A DNA stretch of 64,000 nucleotides, taken from Tianweitania populi. GTDB taxonomy: Bacteria; Pseudomonadota; Alphaproteobacteria; Rhizobiales; Rhizobiaceae. A program made the position numbers and the translations under genes. This document shows positions 47,921-55,767 of the stretch, piece by piece. The first letter of the stretch is position 1. Every line of letters begins with the position of its first letter. The stretch covers positions 682,001 to 746,000 of the forward strand of contig NZ_BMZQ01000002.1 in NCBI RefSeq assembly GCF_014652875.1, written 5' to 3'. Under the pieces are notes generated by a model, which saw only the letters and a list, made by a program, of their open reading frames with translations, was not told the origin of the DNA and searched no databases.

Positions 47921-48553
47921 ATGGATCTTATCCAGGTGCTGGATTATGCCGGCGTGGCTGTTTTTGCCGCGACCGGCGCTTTGGCTGCGTCACGCAAGGA
48001 ACTCGACCTGATCGGGTTCCTGTTTCTCGCCGCCCTAACCGGTGTCGGCGGCGGCACGGTGCGCGATGTGATCCTCGGACTTCCGGTGTTCTGGATCGTG
48101 CAGCCGCTTTACATGATCATCTGCGCCGGCGTGGCGCTGCTGACCTACTTGACCGCTCACCTCGTGGAATCCCGTTACAAGCTCCTTTTGTGGCTCGATG
48201 CGCTGGGGTTGAGCGCTTATTGCGTGCTTGGCGCGTTCAAGGGCTTGGCCAGCACCGGCTCGATCACCGTGGCCATCATCATGGGCATGCTGACGGCGGC
48301 CTTCGGCGGCATCATGCGCGACACGCTGGCTGGCGAGCCTTCCGTGCTGCTGCGGCCGGAAATATATGTTTCGGCGGCCATGGCGGGGGCGGTTGTTTAT
48401 ACGCTTGTCGCGACACTTGGACTGCCGACCACCGCCGCTGCCCTGCTCGGCATGGGCACAGCCTTCCTGATCCGGGCGGGCGCGATCCGGTTTGGCTGGA
48501 CCATTCCGACCTATCGCTCACGGCCGGGACGACGGCCCGAAGACATCCAGTAG
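47921..48553 (+). CDS. TRIC-family (UPF0126) cation channel-like membrane protein
   Basis: The 210-residue protein has seven hydrophobic helices with the duplicated three-helix repeat of the family: VFAATGALAASRKELDLIGFLFLAALTGVGGGTVRDVILG in the first half and MGMLTAAFGGIMRDTLAGEPSVLL in the second, each with the Gly-Gly-x-x-Arg-Asp turn. Bacterial members form trimeric cation channels. GGGGGA lies seven bases before the ATG. The end lies one base from the convergent kinase gene. The physiological ion is unknown. Confidence 0.9.
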   Translation: MDLIQVLDYAGVAVFAATGALAASRKELDLIGFLFLAALTGVGGGTVRDVILGLPVFWIVQPLYMIICAGVALLTYLTAHLVESRYKLLLWLDALGLSAYCVLGAFKGLASTGSITVAIIMGMLTAAFGGIMRDTLAGEPSVLLRPEIYVSAAMAGAVVYTLVATLGLPTTAAALLGMGTAFLIRAGAIRFGWTIPTYRSRPGRRPEDIQ

Positions 48554-48554
48554 C

Positions 48555-49547
48555 TTACAGCAATCCGGCTTCGCGCGCGGCATTGCCCAGGTTCTTGTGC
48601 GGGCGCGGCCCGACCTGCTGGATCACCAGCCCGGCGGCCAGCGAACCGAGATTGCCACAGGTCGGCAGATCGCGGCCTGCCGTATAGCCGAACAAGAAAC
48701 CGGCCGCGTAAAGATCTCCGGCGCCCGTCGTATCCACAAGCTCTGCGATCTCGATCGCCTTCACGGCGACCGTGTCCGCACCCCGCACGATCACCGACCC
48801 CTGTTCGGAACGCGTGACGGCCGCTAGCTTGCAGTCGCGGCGTACCGCGTCGAGAGCGGCCTCGAATGAGGCGGTCTGGTAGAGCGACTTCAGCTCGCTT
48901 TCATTGGCAAATACGATGTCGACCGTGCCCGAGCGCATCAGATCGAGGAACTCGTCGCGATAGCGATCGACGCAGAACGGGTCGGACAGCGTCATCGCGA
49001 CTTCGTTGCCCGCGGCATGCGCCAGGCGAGCCGTTTCGCGGATGGCATCCTTAGCGAGCGGCGGGTCCCACAGATAGCCCTCGAAATACGTGACCTTGGC
49101 GCCTTCGGCTTTCTCCGGTTCCACGTCATCGGGCCCGAGCTCGACGCAGGCGCCGAGATAGGTGTTCATCGAGCGCTCGCCATCCTCCGTTACGAAGATC
49201 ATGGATCGCGCCGTCGGCGTTTCGCCACTCAGGGGCTTGGTGTCGAAGGCAACCCCTTGGGCGCGGATGTCATGGGTGAAGATCCGGCCGAGATGATCGT
49301 CCCGCACCTTGCCGAAATAGGCCGAGCGCGCGCCGAAGCTGGCAATACCGGCCGCAGTATTGCCGGCGCTGCCGCCCGAGGCTTCGATTGCCGGTCCCAT
49401 GCGGCTGTAAAGCAGTTCGGCGCGCTCCGCGTCGATCAGGTTCATCGCGCCCTTGATGATACCGTTCTCGACCAGGAAATCGTCTTCGCAGCGGGCAATG
49501 ATGTCGACAATCGCGTTGCCGATGCAAAGTACGTCGTACTGGGTCAT
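48555..49547 (-). CDS. PfkB-family carbohydrate/nucleoside kinase (adenosine kinase-like)
   Basis: In this 330-residue ribokinase-fold enzyme, the opening YDVLCIGNAIVDIIARCEDDFL, SGGSAGNTAAGIASFGARSAYFGKV and the C-terminal anion-hole motif VDTTGAGDLYAAGFLFGY, with Asp as catalytic base, are clear. This form is the one usually annotated as adenosine kinase in rhizobia, phosphorylating adenosine to AMP; ribose or other sugars remain possible. It is convergent with the TRIC gene and divergent from the EI24 gene. Confidence 0.9.
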   Translation of the reverse strand: MTQYDVLCIGNAIVDIIARCEDDFLVENGIIKGAMNLIDAERAELLYSRMGPAIEASGGSAGNTAAGIASFGARSAYFGKVRDDHLGRIFTHDIRAQGVAFDTKPLSGETPTARSMIFVTEDGERSMNTYLGACVELGPDDVEPEKAEGAKVTYFEGYLWDPPLAKDAIRETARLAHAAGNEVAMTLSDPFCVDRYRDEFLDLMRSGTVDIVFANESELKSLYQTASFEAALDAVRRDCKLAAVTRSEQGSVIVRGADTVAVKAIEIAELVDTTGAGDLYAAGFLFGYTAGRDLPTCGNLGSLAAGLVIQQVGPRPHKNLGNAAREAGLL

Positions 49548-49691
49548 GAAAACTGAGGGTCCGGTCGATCGAAAAACAGAAGACCGGAGCGATCCTCAGG
49601 TCCGGTTCCGTTTAACGCGGGTGATGCGCATTGCCTAGCTTGGCCGCGCATCTTATCTGCGGAGCGACTTGGATCAGGAGCTTTCCACATC

Positions 49692-50405
49692 ATGATCATC
49701 GACAGCGCGCGCGCAGCCGCCGGTCATCTGTTCAGCGCCCCGTTCCGTGCCGTGCTGTTCAAGTCGCTGGGCTTGAGCATCCTCGTGCTGATCGCGCTAT
49801 GGTTCGGCCTGACGCGGTTGTTCGACTGGATGGCGCTGCCGCTGCTCGAAGGCCTGTTCACCGGCGCGCCTGCCTGGGGCGAATGGGTCGGCTTCTTCAC
49901 CGCCATCCTGGCCGGCCTTGCCGTTGCCGCCGGGCTGGCGCTGCTGATTGCACCGGTCACGGCCCTGATCGCCGGGTTGTTCATCGACGACGTTGCGGAA
50001 CGCGTCGAGCAAATCGACTTTCCCCAGGACGCACCCGGCCGCGCCATGCCGATCGTTCAGGGCGCCTGGTTGTCGATCAAGTTTTTCGGCGTGGTGATCC
50101 TCGGCAACCTGCTGGCTCTCGCGCTGCTGCTTATACCCGGCGTCAACATCGTCGCCTTCTTCGTGGTCAACGCCTATCTGCTCAGCCGCGAATTCTTCGA
50201 GTTCGCCGCCATGCGCTTTCGGCCCGAGGCGGAAGCCAAGGCGCTGCGCCGCAAACATGCCGCGACCGTGTTTACCGCCGGTCTGGTGATCGCCGGCCTT
50301 TTGGCCGTGCCGCTGCTCAACCTGCTGACGCCGCTGTTTGCCGCCGCCATGATGGTGCATCTGCATAAGCGCATTTCCCAACGCGAGCAGTTGCCAGTCC
50401 GCTAG
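49692..50405 (+). CDS. EI24/CysZ-like membrane protein
   Basis: The 237-residue inner-membrane protein has about four long hydrophobic stretches. The motif VVILGNLLALALLLIPGVNIVAFFVVNAYLLSREFFEFAAMR matches the EI24 domain (CysZ sulfate permease and relatives). A sulfate uptake role is possible but the cys genes are 22 kb away, so the assignment stays at family level. AGGAG is 11 bases before the ATG, a rather long spacing. The stop overlaps that of the convergent nth by four bases. Confidence 0.85.
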   Translation: MIIDSARAAAGHLFSAPFRAVLFKSLGLSILVLIALWFGLTRLFDWMALPLLEGLFTGAPAWGEWVGFFTAILAGLAVAAGLALLIAPVTALIAGLFIDDVAERVEQIDFPQDAPGRAMPIVQGAWLSIKFFGVVILGNLLALALLLIPGVNIVAFFVVNAYLLSREFFEFAAMRFRPEAEAKALRRKHAATVFTAGLVIAGLLAVPLLNLLTPLFAAAMMVHLHKRISQREQLPVR

Positions 50406-51214
50406 CGATCCGCCGCGATTTCGGCCTGAACGGGGTCAAGCACCTCGATCGGCACCAAAGGTGCGGGAATGTCCGTCGTCTTCTCGTCGGCCTTGCACAG
50501 GTCGGCGATCACACAGGCCGGACATTCCGGCTTGCGCGCCTTGCAGACATAGCGACCATGTAGGATCAGCCAGTGATGGGCGTGGCGCAGATAGTGTTCG
50601 GGAATGACCCGGACGAGCTTGTCCTCGACCTCTTCCGGCGTCTTGCCCGGCGCAAATTTCAGACGGTTGCCGAGCCGGAACAGGTGTGTATCCACGGCCA
50701 TGGTGAGCTGACCGAAGGCTGAGTTCAGCACGACATTGGCGGTTTTGCGGCCGACGCCCGGCAGTGCGACCAGCGCCTCGCGCGTATCCGGCACCTCACC
50801 GTTGTGGTCGCGCAGCAGGGCTTCCGATAGCAGCGCGACATTCTTGGCCTTGGCCCGCCAGAGGCCGATGGTGCGGATGTATTCGGCAATCCTGGCTTCG
50901 CCCAAAGCAGCCATCTTGGCCGGCGTGTCGGCCACCGCAAACAAGGCACGCGTCGCCTTGTTGACACCGGCGTCGGTGGCTTGTGCCGAGAGCACCACGG
51001 CAACGAGCAAAGTGAACGCGTTGACGTGCTCCAGCTCACCTTTGGGCTCCGGCCGCTGCACGGCAAAGCGGCGGAAGATCTCCTCTATCTCGGCTTCCGC
51101 GTAGGGTGACTTCCAGCGCGGCTTGGCGCGCTTTACGCCCTTCGCCACGGGCTTGCCGGTCAACTTTTTTGGCGCAGGCGCGTTGCCAGCAATTTCAGGC
51201 TTGGGCTTTGTCAT
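50402..51214 (-). CDS. nth: Endonuclease III (DNA glycosylase/AP lyase)
   Basis: The 270-residue enzyme has the helix-hairpin-helix LPGVGRKTAN with catalytic Lys157, the GPD Asp175 in VDTHLFRLGNR, and the [4Fe-4S] ligands in CKARKPECPACVIADLC. It removes oxidised pyrimidines. A basic N-terminal extension (about 1-35: PKKLTGKPVAKGVKRAKPRWK) precedes the core. It is divergent from the DUF2244 gene with only 21 bases between starts, so its own promoter must lie within that neighbour or its transcript start is very close. Confidence 0.95.
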   Translation of the reverse strand: MTKPKPEIAGNAPAPKKLTGKPVAKGVKRAKPRWKSPYAEAEIEEIFRRFAVQRPEPKGELEHVNAFTLLVAVVLSAQATDAGVNKATRALFAVADTPAKMAALGEARIAEYIRTIGLWRAKAKNVALLSEALLRDHNGEVPDTREALVALPGVGRKTANVVLNSAFGQLTMAVDTHLFRLGNRLKFAPGKTPEEVEDKLVRVIPEHYLRHAHHWLILHGRYVCKARKPECPACVIADLCKADEKTTDIPAPLVPIEVLDPVQAEIAADR

Positions 51215-51228
51215 CGGCTCTCTATAAT
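51201..51228 (+). promoter_or_regulatory. Promoter of the DUF2244 gene, predicted leaderless
   Basis: TTGGGC (51201-51206) and a perfect TATAAT (51223-51228) are separated by 16 bases. The gene's ATG starts seven bases after the -10 box, exactly where transcription would begin. The whole promoter lies within the start of the divergent nth gene and the 21-base gap. Confidence 0.6.
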
Positions 51229-51235
51229 CCCCGCA

Positions 51236-51721
51236 ATGGCCGAGACCAACGCTGCCGACACGCCAATCTTCCGCGCCTTGTTGACGCCGCATCGCTCACT
51301 GGGGCCGCGCGGTTTTCGCGTGCTGATGGGCATCATGGTCGCGGGAAGCCTGATCTGCGGTCTGTTCTGCATAGCGATCGGCGCTTGGCCGATCTTCGGC
51401 TTCTTCGGCCTCGATGTCCTCATCCTCTACATCGCCTTCAAGCTGAATTATCGCTCGGGCCGCGCGCGCGAAGAAGTTTCGGTGTCGCGCACCTCGCTCG
51501 ATATCCGGCAGGTCGCGCCCTCGGGCCTAGCGCGCGAACACCACTTCAACCCGTTCTGGGCGCGCTTTGCCGTGTCGCGGCATGAGGAGATCGGCATCAC
51601 GCGCATGGACGTGGAAGCACAAGGGCAGCAGGTGCAGATCGGCAGCTTCCTCAATCCCGACGATCGCGAAAGCTTCGCGAAGGCCTTTGGGCGCGCGCTG
51701 GCAACGGCAAAGGCCGGCTGA
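51236..51721 (+). CDS. DUF2244 domain membrane protein
   Basis: The 161-residue protein carries two adjacent hydrophobic helices (about residues 30-70) and a C-terminal soluble region with FNPFWARFAVSRHEE and IGSFLNPDDRESFAKAFGRALATAK, as in DUF2244 proteins of alphaproteobacteria. Function is unknown. There is no room for a ribosome-binding site between the TATAAT box and the ATG, so a leaderless mRNA is likely. It is convergent with the next gene, with stops one base apart. Confidence 0.86.
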   Translation: MAETNAADTPIFRALLTPHRSLGPRGFRVLMGIMVAGSLICGLFCIAIGAWPIFGFFGLDVLILYIAFKLNYRSGRAREEVSVSRTSLDIRQVAPSGLAREHHFNPFWARFAVSRHEEIGITRMDVEAQGQQVQIGSFLNPDDRESFAKAFGRALATAKAG

Positions 51722-52732
51722 TCAACGCAACAGGAAACCCGCCGCCAGCGGATCGTCCGCTTCGACGCTGAAGCGCGCCGTGCCCGAATAGAAGGCTCGC
51801 CCCGATACCCGGGCCACCACGGCATCGAATTCGCCGAGTTTCTCGCGTCTCACGACTGCGCCGGTGAAGTCCGCGCCCGTAATGCTGCGGAAGGTTCGCA
51901 TTTCATCCTGTGGCAAAGGCTTCTTGGCATGCATGGCGGCAAGACGAGCCGTAACGCCCGACCCCGTCGGCGAGCGATCGACCTGGGCATCGGCAAAGAC
52001 ACAGACATTGGTGGAGGGCCGTGTCGATCCATCACCGCCATCCGTCAGGATCGAGCCGTACAGGAAAGCGAGGTCGGCGTGATCGGGATGTGAAAGCGGC
52101 ACTGCGATCTTGGCGGCTTCGGTCAGGGCTGTCGCGGCATCCACGAAGTCGCGGATGCGCGAGCGGCCGAATTCCAGATCGAACTGGCCGGCATCGGCAA
52201 GCGCATAGAAGGCGCCGCCGTAAGCGATGTCGCAGGTGATCGCCCCATAGCCCGGCACCTCGACCGTCTGGTCTGCGGCAAACAGAAAAGCCGGAACGCT
52301 CTCGAACGAAACCGCGCCCGCCTTGCCATCCGCCACTTCGACATGCGCGACCACCATGCCGCACGGACATTCGATGTTCACGACGGTGACCGGCTCGACG
52401 GCTTCCACCAGCCCCTGATCAACGGCATAACGGCCCAGCGCGATCACCGCATGGCCGCACATGGTGGAATAGCCTTCATTGTGCATGAAGAGCACGGCAA
52501 GATCGGCGCCGGGCAGGTTCGGCTCAACCAGAAGCGCGCCATACATATCGAAATGACCGCGCGGCTCGAACATTAGCATGCGCCGGTAGTCATCGAGCCG
52601 ATCGCGGACATAGGCGCGTTTCTCGAGGATCGTCCCGGATGGGATCGGCGGATAGCCTGATGTGATGATCCGAACCGGCTCGCCGCCGGTATGCATGTCG
52701 ACGACGTCGATGGCGTTGAAAGGCATTGTCAT
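51722..52732 (-). CDS. Proline racemase superfamily enzyme, probable trans-3-hydroxy-L-proline dehydratase
   Basis: The 336-residue protein has the family motifs DMHTGGEPVRI, MCGHAVIALG with Cys92, and DRSPTGSGVTAR with Thr256. Proline racemases and 4-hydroxyproline epimerases have Cys in both places; Cys/Thr is the arrangement of trans-3-hydroxy-L-proline dehydratase (human L3HYPDH type), which converts its substrate to pyrroline-2-carboxylate. So the dehydratase is preferred over the epimerase or racemase. No pyrroline-2-carboxylate reductase or transporter is adjacent. It is probably cytoplasmic. Confidence 0.88.
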   Translation of the reverse strand: MTMPFNAIDVVDMHTGGEPVRIITSGYPPIPSGTILEKRAYVRDRLDDYRRMLMFEPRGHFDMYGALLVEPNLPGADLAVLFMHNEGYSTMCGHAVIALGRYAVDQGLVEAVEPVTVVNIECPCGMVVAHVEVADGKAGAVSFESVPAFLFAADQTVEVPGYGAITCDIAYGGAFYALADAGQFDLEFGRSRIRDFVDAATALTEAAKIAVPLSHPDHADLAFLYGSILTDGGDGSTRPSTNVCVFADAQVDRSPTGSGVTARLAAMHAKKPLPQDEMRTFRSITGADFTGAVVRREKLGEFDAVVARVSGRAFYSGTARFSVEADDPLAAGFLLR

Positions 52733-52785
52733 GCCCTAGACTGAGGCCGATGTCCGGCGATCGTCAAGAGGGCGTTCATCCCACG

Positions 52786-52815
52786 AAAAAGGCCGGCGCC
52801 ATTTGGACGCCGGCC
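52786..52815 (-). terminator. Intrinsic terminator after the DJ-1/PfpI gene
   Basis: On the minus strand GGCCGGCG and CGCCGGCC (plus 52808-52815 and 52791-52798) enclose a nine-base loop and are followed by TTTTT (complement of 52786-52790). It lies about 70 bases after the stop of the gene at 52888. Confidence 0.88.
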
Positions 52816-52887
52816 CTGAATTCGAAAGCGGCGCGGCTGCTCTTGCAAGCGCCGGCGCCGCTTCCGTCAGCTGCGGAACCTGATCCG

Positions 52888-53451
52888 CTACTCCGCAGCC
52901 GACCTCTGCGCCACGCCGCCTTCGACAGCCTCGATGATGGTCGAGACGAAGGAGTCCAGATCGTCCGGCTTGCGCGCGGTGATCAGGTTTCCGTCCTGAA
53001 CCGTCATCTTGTCTTCCCAGTTGGCGCCGGCATTGATCATGTCGGTCTTGATCGACTTGTAGGAGGTCGCGCGCTTGCCCTTCACCAGGCCGGCTTCGAT
53101 CAACAGCCACGGCGCATGGCAGATCGCCGCAAGCGGCTTGCCCGTGCCATAAAAGCTCTTGATGAAGTCGACGGCCGACTTTTCGGCGCGCAACGTGTCG
53201 GGATTGATCTGACCGCCCGGCAGAACAAGGGCGTCATATTGGTCCGGAGCGACCTCAATCAGAGTCTTGTCGACGGGGACCTTGCTGCCCCAGTCCTTCT
53301 CATCCCAGCCCTTGATCTCGCCTGCTTCCAGCGAGACCACATCAACCGCTGCGCCAGCGCCACGCAATTTCTTCAGCGGCACTTCCAGTTCCGACTGTTC
53401 GAAGCCGTCGGTGGCGAGAATGGCGATGCGTGCCTGTTTTATCGAAGGCAT
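52888..53451 (-). CDS. DJ-1/PfpI family protein (YhbO/glyoxalase III-like)
   Basis: The 187-residue protein has the nucleophile elbow AAICHAPWLL (Cys111), Glu18 in TDGFEQSELEVP, and LVLPGGQINPDTLR. The family includes putative intracellular proteases, deglycases and glyoxalases; which reaction applies is debated even for close relatives. GGAG precedes the ATG. It is monocistronic, ending at a strong terminator. The C-terminal VAQRSAAE is a short extra tail. Confidence 0.9.
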   Translation of the reverse strand: MPSIKQARIAILATDGFEQSELEVPLKKLRGAGAAVDVVSLEAGEIKGWDEKDWGSKVPVDKTLIEVAPDQYDALVLPGGQINPDTLRAEKSAVDFIKSFYGTGKPLAAICHAPWLLIEAGLVKGKRATSYKSIKTDMINAGANWEDKMTVQDGNLITARKPDDLDSFVSTIIEAVEGGVAQRSAAE

Positions 53452-53577
53452 GACAAATCTCCTGCTTAGGCGGCACGAATATCGGGCATGCGCCCGCTTC
53501 CGTGCTCGGGTTTTGCTCCCTCAACGCACCGGAAAAAGATTCGTTCACCGCATTTTGCAGGAGGATGCTGACCTTTG

Positions 53578-54045
53578 TCAGGCGCCGGTGGAGCCGAAGC
53601 CGCCTGTTCCGCGTGCGGTCGTGCCAGTCGCCTCGCGCAGTTCGAAGCGTGCCTGCACAACGGGCGCAACAACCATCTGCGCGATGCGCATGCCGCGCGT
53701 GATGGCGAAATCATCCTGGCCAAGATTGATCAGCAGCACTTGGATCTCGCCACGATAATCGCTGTCGATCGTGCCGGGCGTGTTCAAGCAGGTGATGCCA
53801 TGCTTGAGCGCAAGACCCGAACGCGGCCGGATCTGCCCCTCGAAACCGTCCGGCAGTTCCATGATGAAACCGGTTGGGATCAAGGACCGACGTCCCGGCG
53901 TGAGGATGATGCGGGCATCGGCATGAACCGCCGCACGCAAATCCATGCCGGCAGCACCCGCCGTTTCGTAAGCAGGGATCTTGAGGTCTTCGCCATGGGT
54001 CAAGCGAACGAGGCCAATGGTGGGGATGGCGGAAAGTGTTGTCAT
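53578..54045 (-). CDS. dut: dUTP diphosphatase
   Basis: The 155-residue trimeric dUTPase has motifs in order: [47 protein letters not shown], and the C-terminal P-loop-like [10 protein letters not shown]. It hydrolyses dUTP to dUMP, preventing uracil in DNA and supplying dTMP synthesis. The chosen ATG (MTTLSAIP) has no clear ribosome-binding site; an upstream in-frame start would add eight residues. It is divergent from prfC. Confidence 0.95.
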   Translation of the reverse strand: MTTLSAIPTIGLVRLTHGEDLKIPAYETAGAAGMDLRAAVHADARIILTPGRRSLIPTGFIMELPDGFEGQIRPRSGLALKHGITCLNTPGTIDSDYRGEIQVLLINLGQDDFAITRGMRIAQMVVAPVVQARFELREATGTTARGTGGFGSTGA

Positions 54046-54144
54046 GGAGCGGCGCCATAGCCGATCCAACGGTCCACGCCAAGCCAGGGTCGACTTTCCC
54101 TCGCGTGATCGCTATATGCGCGCAACCGAACGGATTCCCTTGTC

Positions 54145-55734
54145 ATGCCAGAACCCATCCAGGAGGCGGTTGCCCGCCGCCGCACTTTCGCGATTATTGC
54201 GCATCCCGACGCCGGCAAAACCACGCTGACCGAAAAGCTGCTGCTGTTCGGCGGCGCCATTCAGCTTGCCGGTGAGGTGAAGGCCAAGAAGGACAAGATC
54301 CAGACGCGCTCCGACTGGATGAAGATCGAGCGCGAGCGCGGCATCTCCGTCGTCACTTCGGTGATGACCTTCGAATATGGCGACAACGTCTACAATCTGC
54401 TCGACACGCCGGGCCACGAGGACTTCGCCGACGATACCTATCGCACGCTGTCGGCCGTCGACAGCGCGGTGATGGTGATCGACGCCGCGAAAGGTATCGA
54501 ACCGCGTACGCTAAAACTGTTCGAAGTCTGCCGTTTGCGCGACATTCCGATCGTCACCTTCGTCAACAAGATGGACCGCGAAGCGCGCAACACGTTCGAG
54601 ATCCTGGACGAGATCGAGCAGAAGCTCGCGCTGGATACCGCGCCGATGACCTGGCCGATCGGCCAGGGCAAGACGTTTTCGGGCACGTATCACCTGTCGG
54701 AAAACGCCATGCGTCGCTCCGACACGGAAGCCGAGCGCACCAAGGTCAACGGGCCGAACTCGGCACATGTCGCCGGCTTGTTGCCGGAAAACGAGCGTGA
54801 CACGCTGATCGAGGAACTGGAACTGGCGCGCGAGGCCTGCCGCCCGTTCGACATGAAGGCGTTTCGCGAAGGGCATCTGACGCCGGTTTATTTCGGCTCG
54901 GCGCTACGCAATTACGGCGTGCGCGATCTGATCGAGGCGCTTGGCGAGTTCGCTCCGCCGCCGCGCGCGCAGGAAGGCGACAGCCGCACCGTGCAGGCGA
55001 CGGAAGAGAAGATGACGTCTTTCGTCTTCAAGATCCAGGCCAACATGGACCCGAACCATCGTGACCGCATCGCCTTTGTGCGGGTGTGCTCGGGCACGCT
55101 TCAGCGCGGCATGAAGGCCAAGCTGGTGCGCACCGGCAAGCCGATGTCGCTCACCGCGCCGCAATTCTTCTTCGCCCGTTCGCGCATCACCGCCGACGAG
55201 GCCTATGCCGGCGACGTGGTGGGTATCCCCAACCACGGCACGCTGCGCATCGGCGATACGCTGACCGAGGGCGAGGAAATCCTGTTCCGCGGCGTGCCGA
55301 ACTTCGCGCCGGAAATCCTGCGCCGTGTTCGTCTTGGCGATGCGATGAAGGCCAAGAAGCTCAAGGAAGCCCTGCAGCAGATGGCGGAAGAAGGCGTGGT
55401 GCAGCTGTTTTCGCCCGAAGACGGCTCGCCGGCCATCGTCGGCGTGGTGGGCGCGCTGCAGCTCGACGTTCTCAAGGAGCGCCTGTCGGTGGAATATACG
55501 CTGCCGGTCGACTTCGAGATCGCGCGCTTTTCCGTGTGCCGCTGGATCTCGGCCGACAGTCCGGTGGAACTCAACCGCTTCATCGAGGCGCATCGCGGCG
55601 ATATTGCCAGGGATCTCGACGACGACCCCGTTTTTCTCGCCCAGCACGAATTCGGTCTCAACTACGAGGCGGAACGCTGGAAGGCGATCAAGTTCGACGC
55701 CATCAAGGATTACCAGGTGCGCGAAGCGGCTTGA
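54145..55734 (+). CDS. prfC: Peptide chain release factor 3
   Basis: The 529-residue translational GTPase has the P-loop AHPDAGKTTLTEKLLL, the switch ERERGISVVTSVM, DTPGHEDF, NKMD and the domain II/III sequence with LQLDVLKERLSVEY. These fix RF3 rather than EF-G. It recycles RF1/RF2 after termination. It is followed by a helicase gene 33 bases downstream, which may share its mRNA. Confidence 0.96.
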   Translation: MPEPIQEAVARRRTFAIIAHPDAGKTTLTEKLLLFGGAIQLAGEVKAKKDKIQTRSDWMKIERERGISVVTSVMTFEYGDNVYNLLDTPGHEDFADDTYRTLSAVDSAVMVIDAAKGIEPRTLKLFEVCRLRDIPIVTFVNKMDREARNTFEILDEIEQKLALDTAPMTWPIGQGKTFSGTYHLSENAMRRSDTEAERTKVNGPNSAHVAGLLPENERDTLIEELELAREACRPFDMKAFREGHLTPVYFGSALRNYGVRDLIEALGEFAPPPRAQEGDSRTVQATEEKMTSFVFKIQANMDPNHRDRIAFVRVCSGTLQRGMKAKLVRTGKPMSLTAPQFFFARSRITADEAYAGDVVGIPNHGTLRIGDTLTEGEEILFRGVPNFAPEILRRVRLGDAMKAKKLKEALQQMAEEGVVQLFSPEDGSPAIVGVVGALQLDVLKERLSVEYTLPVDFEIARFSVCRWISADSPVELNRFIEAHRGDIARDLDDDPVFLAQHEFGLNYEAERWKAIKFDAIKDYQVREAA

Positions 55735-55767
55735 GCGCCGCAGCACCCAAACGAAAGCGACTAACCC

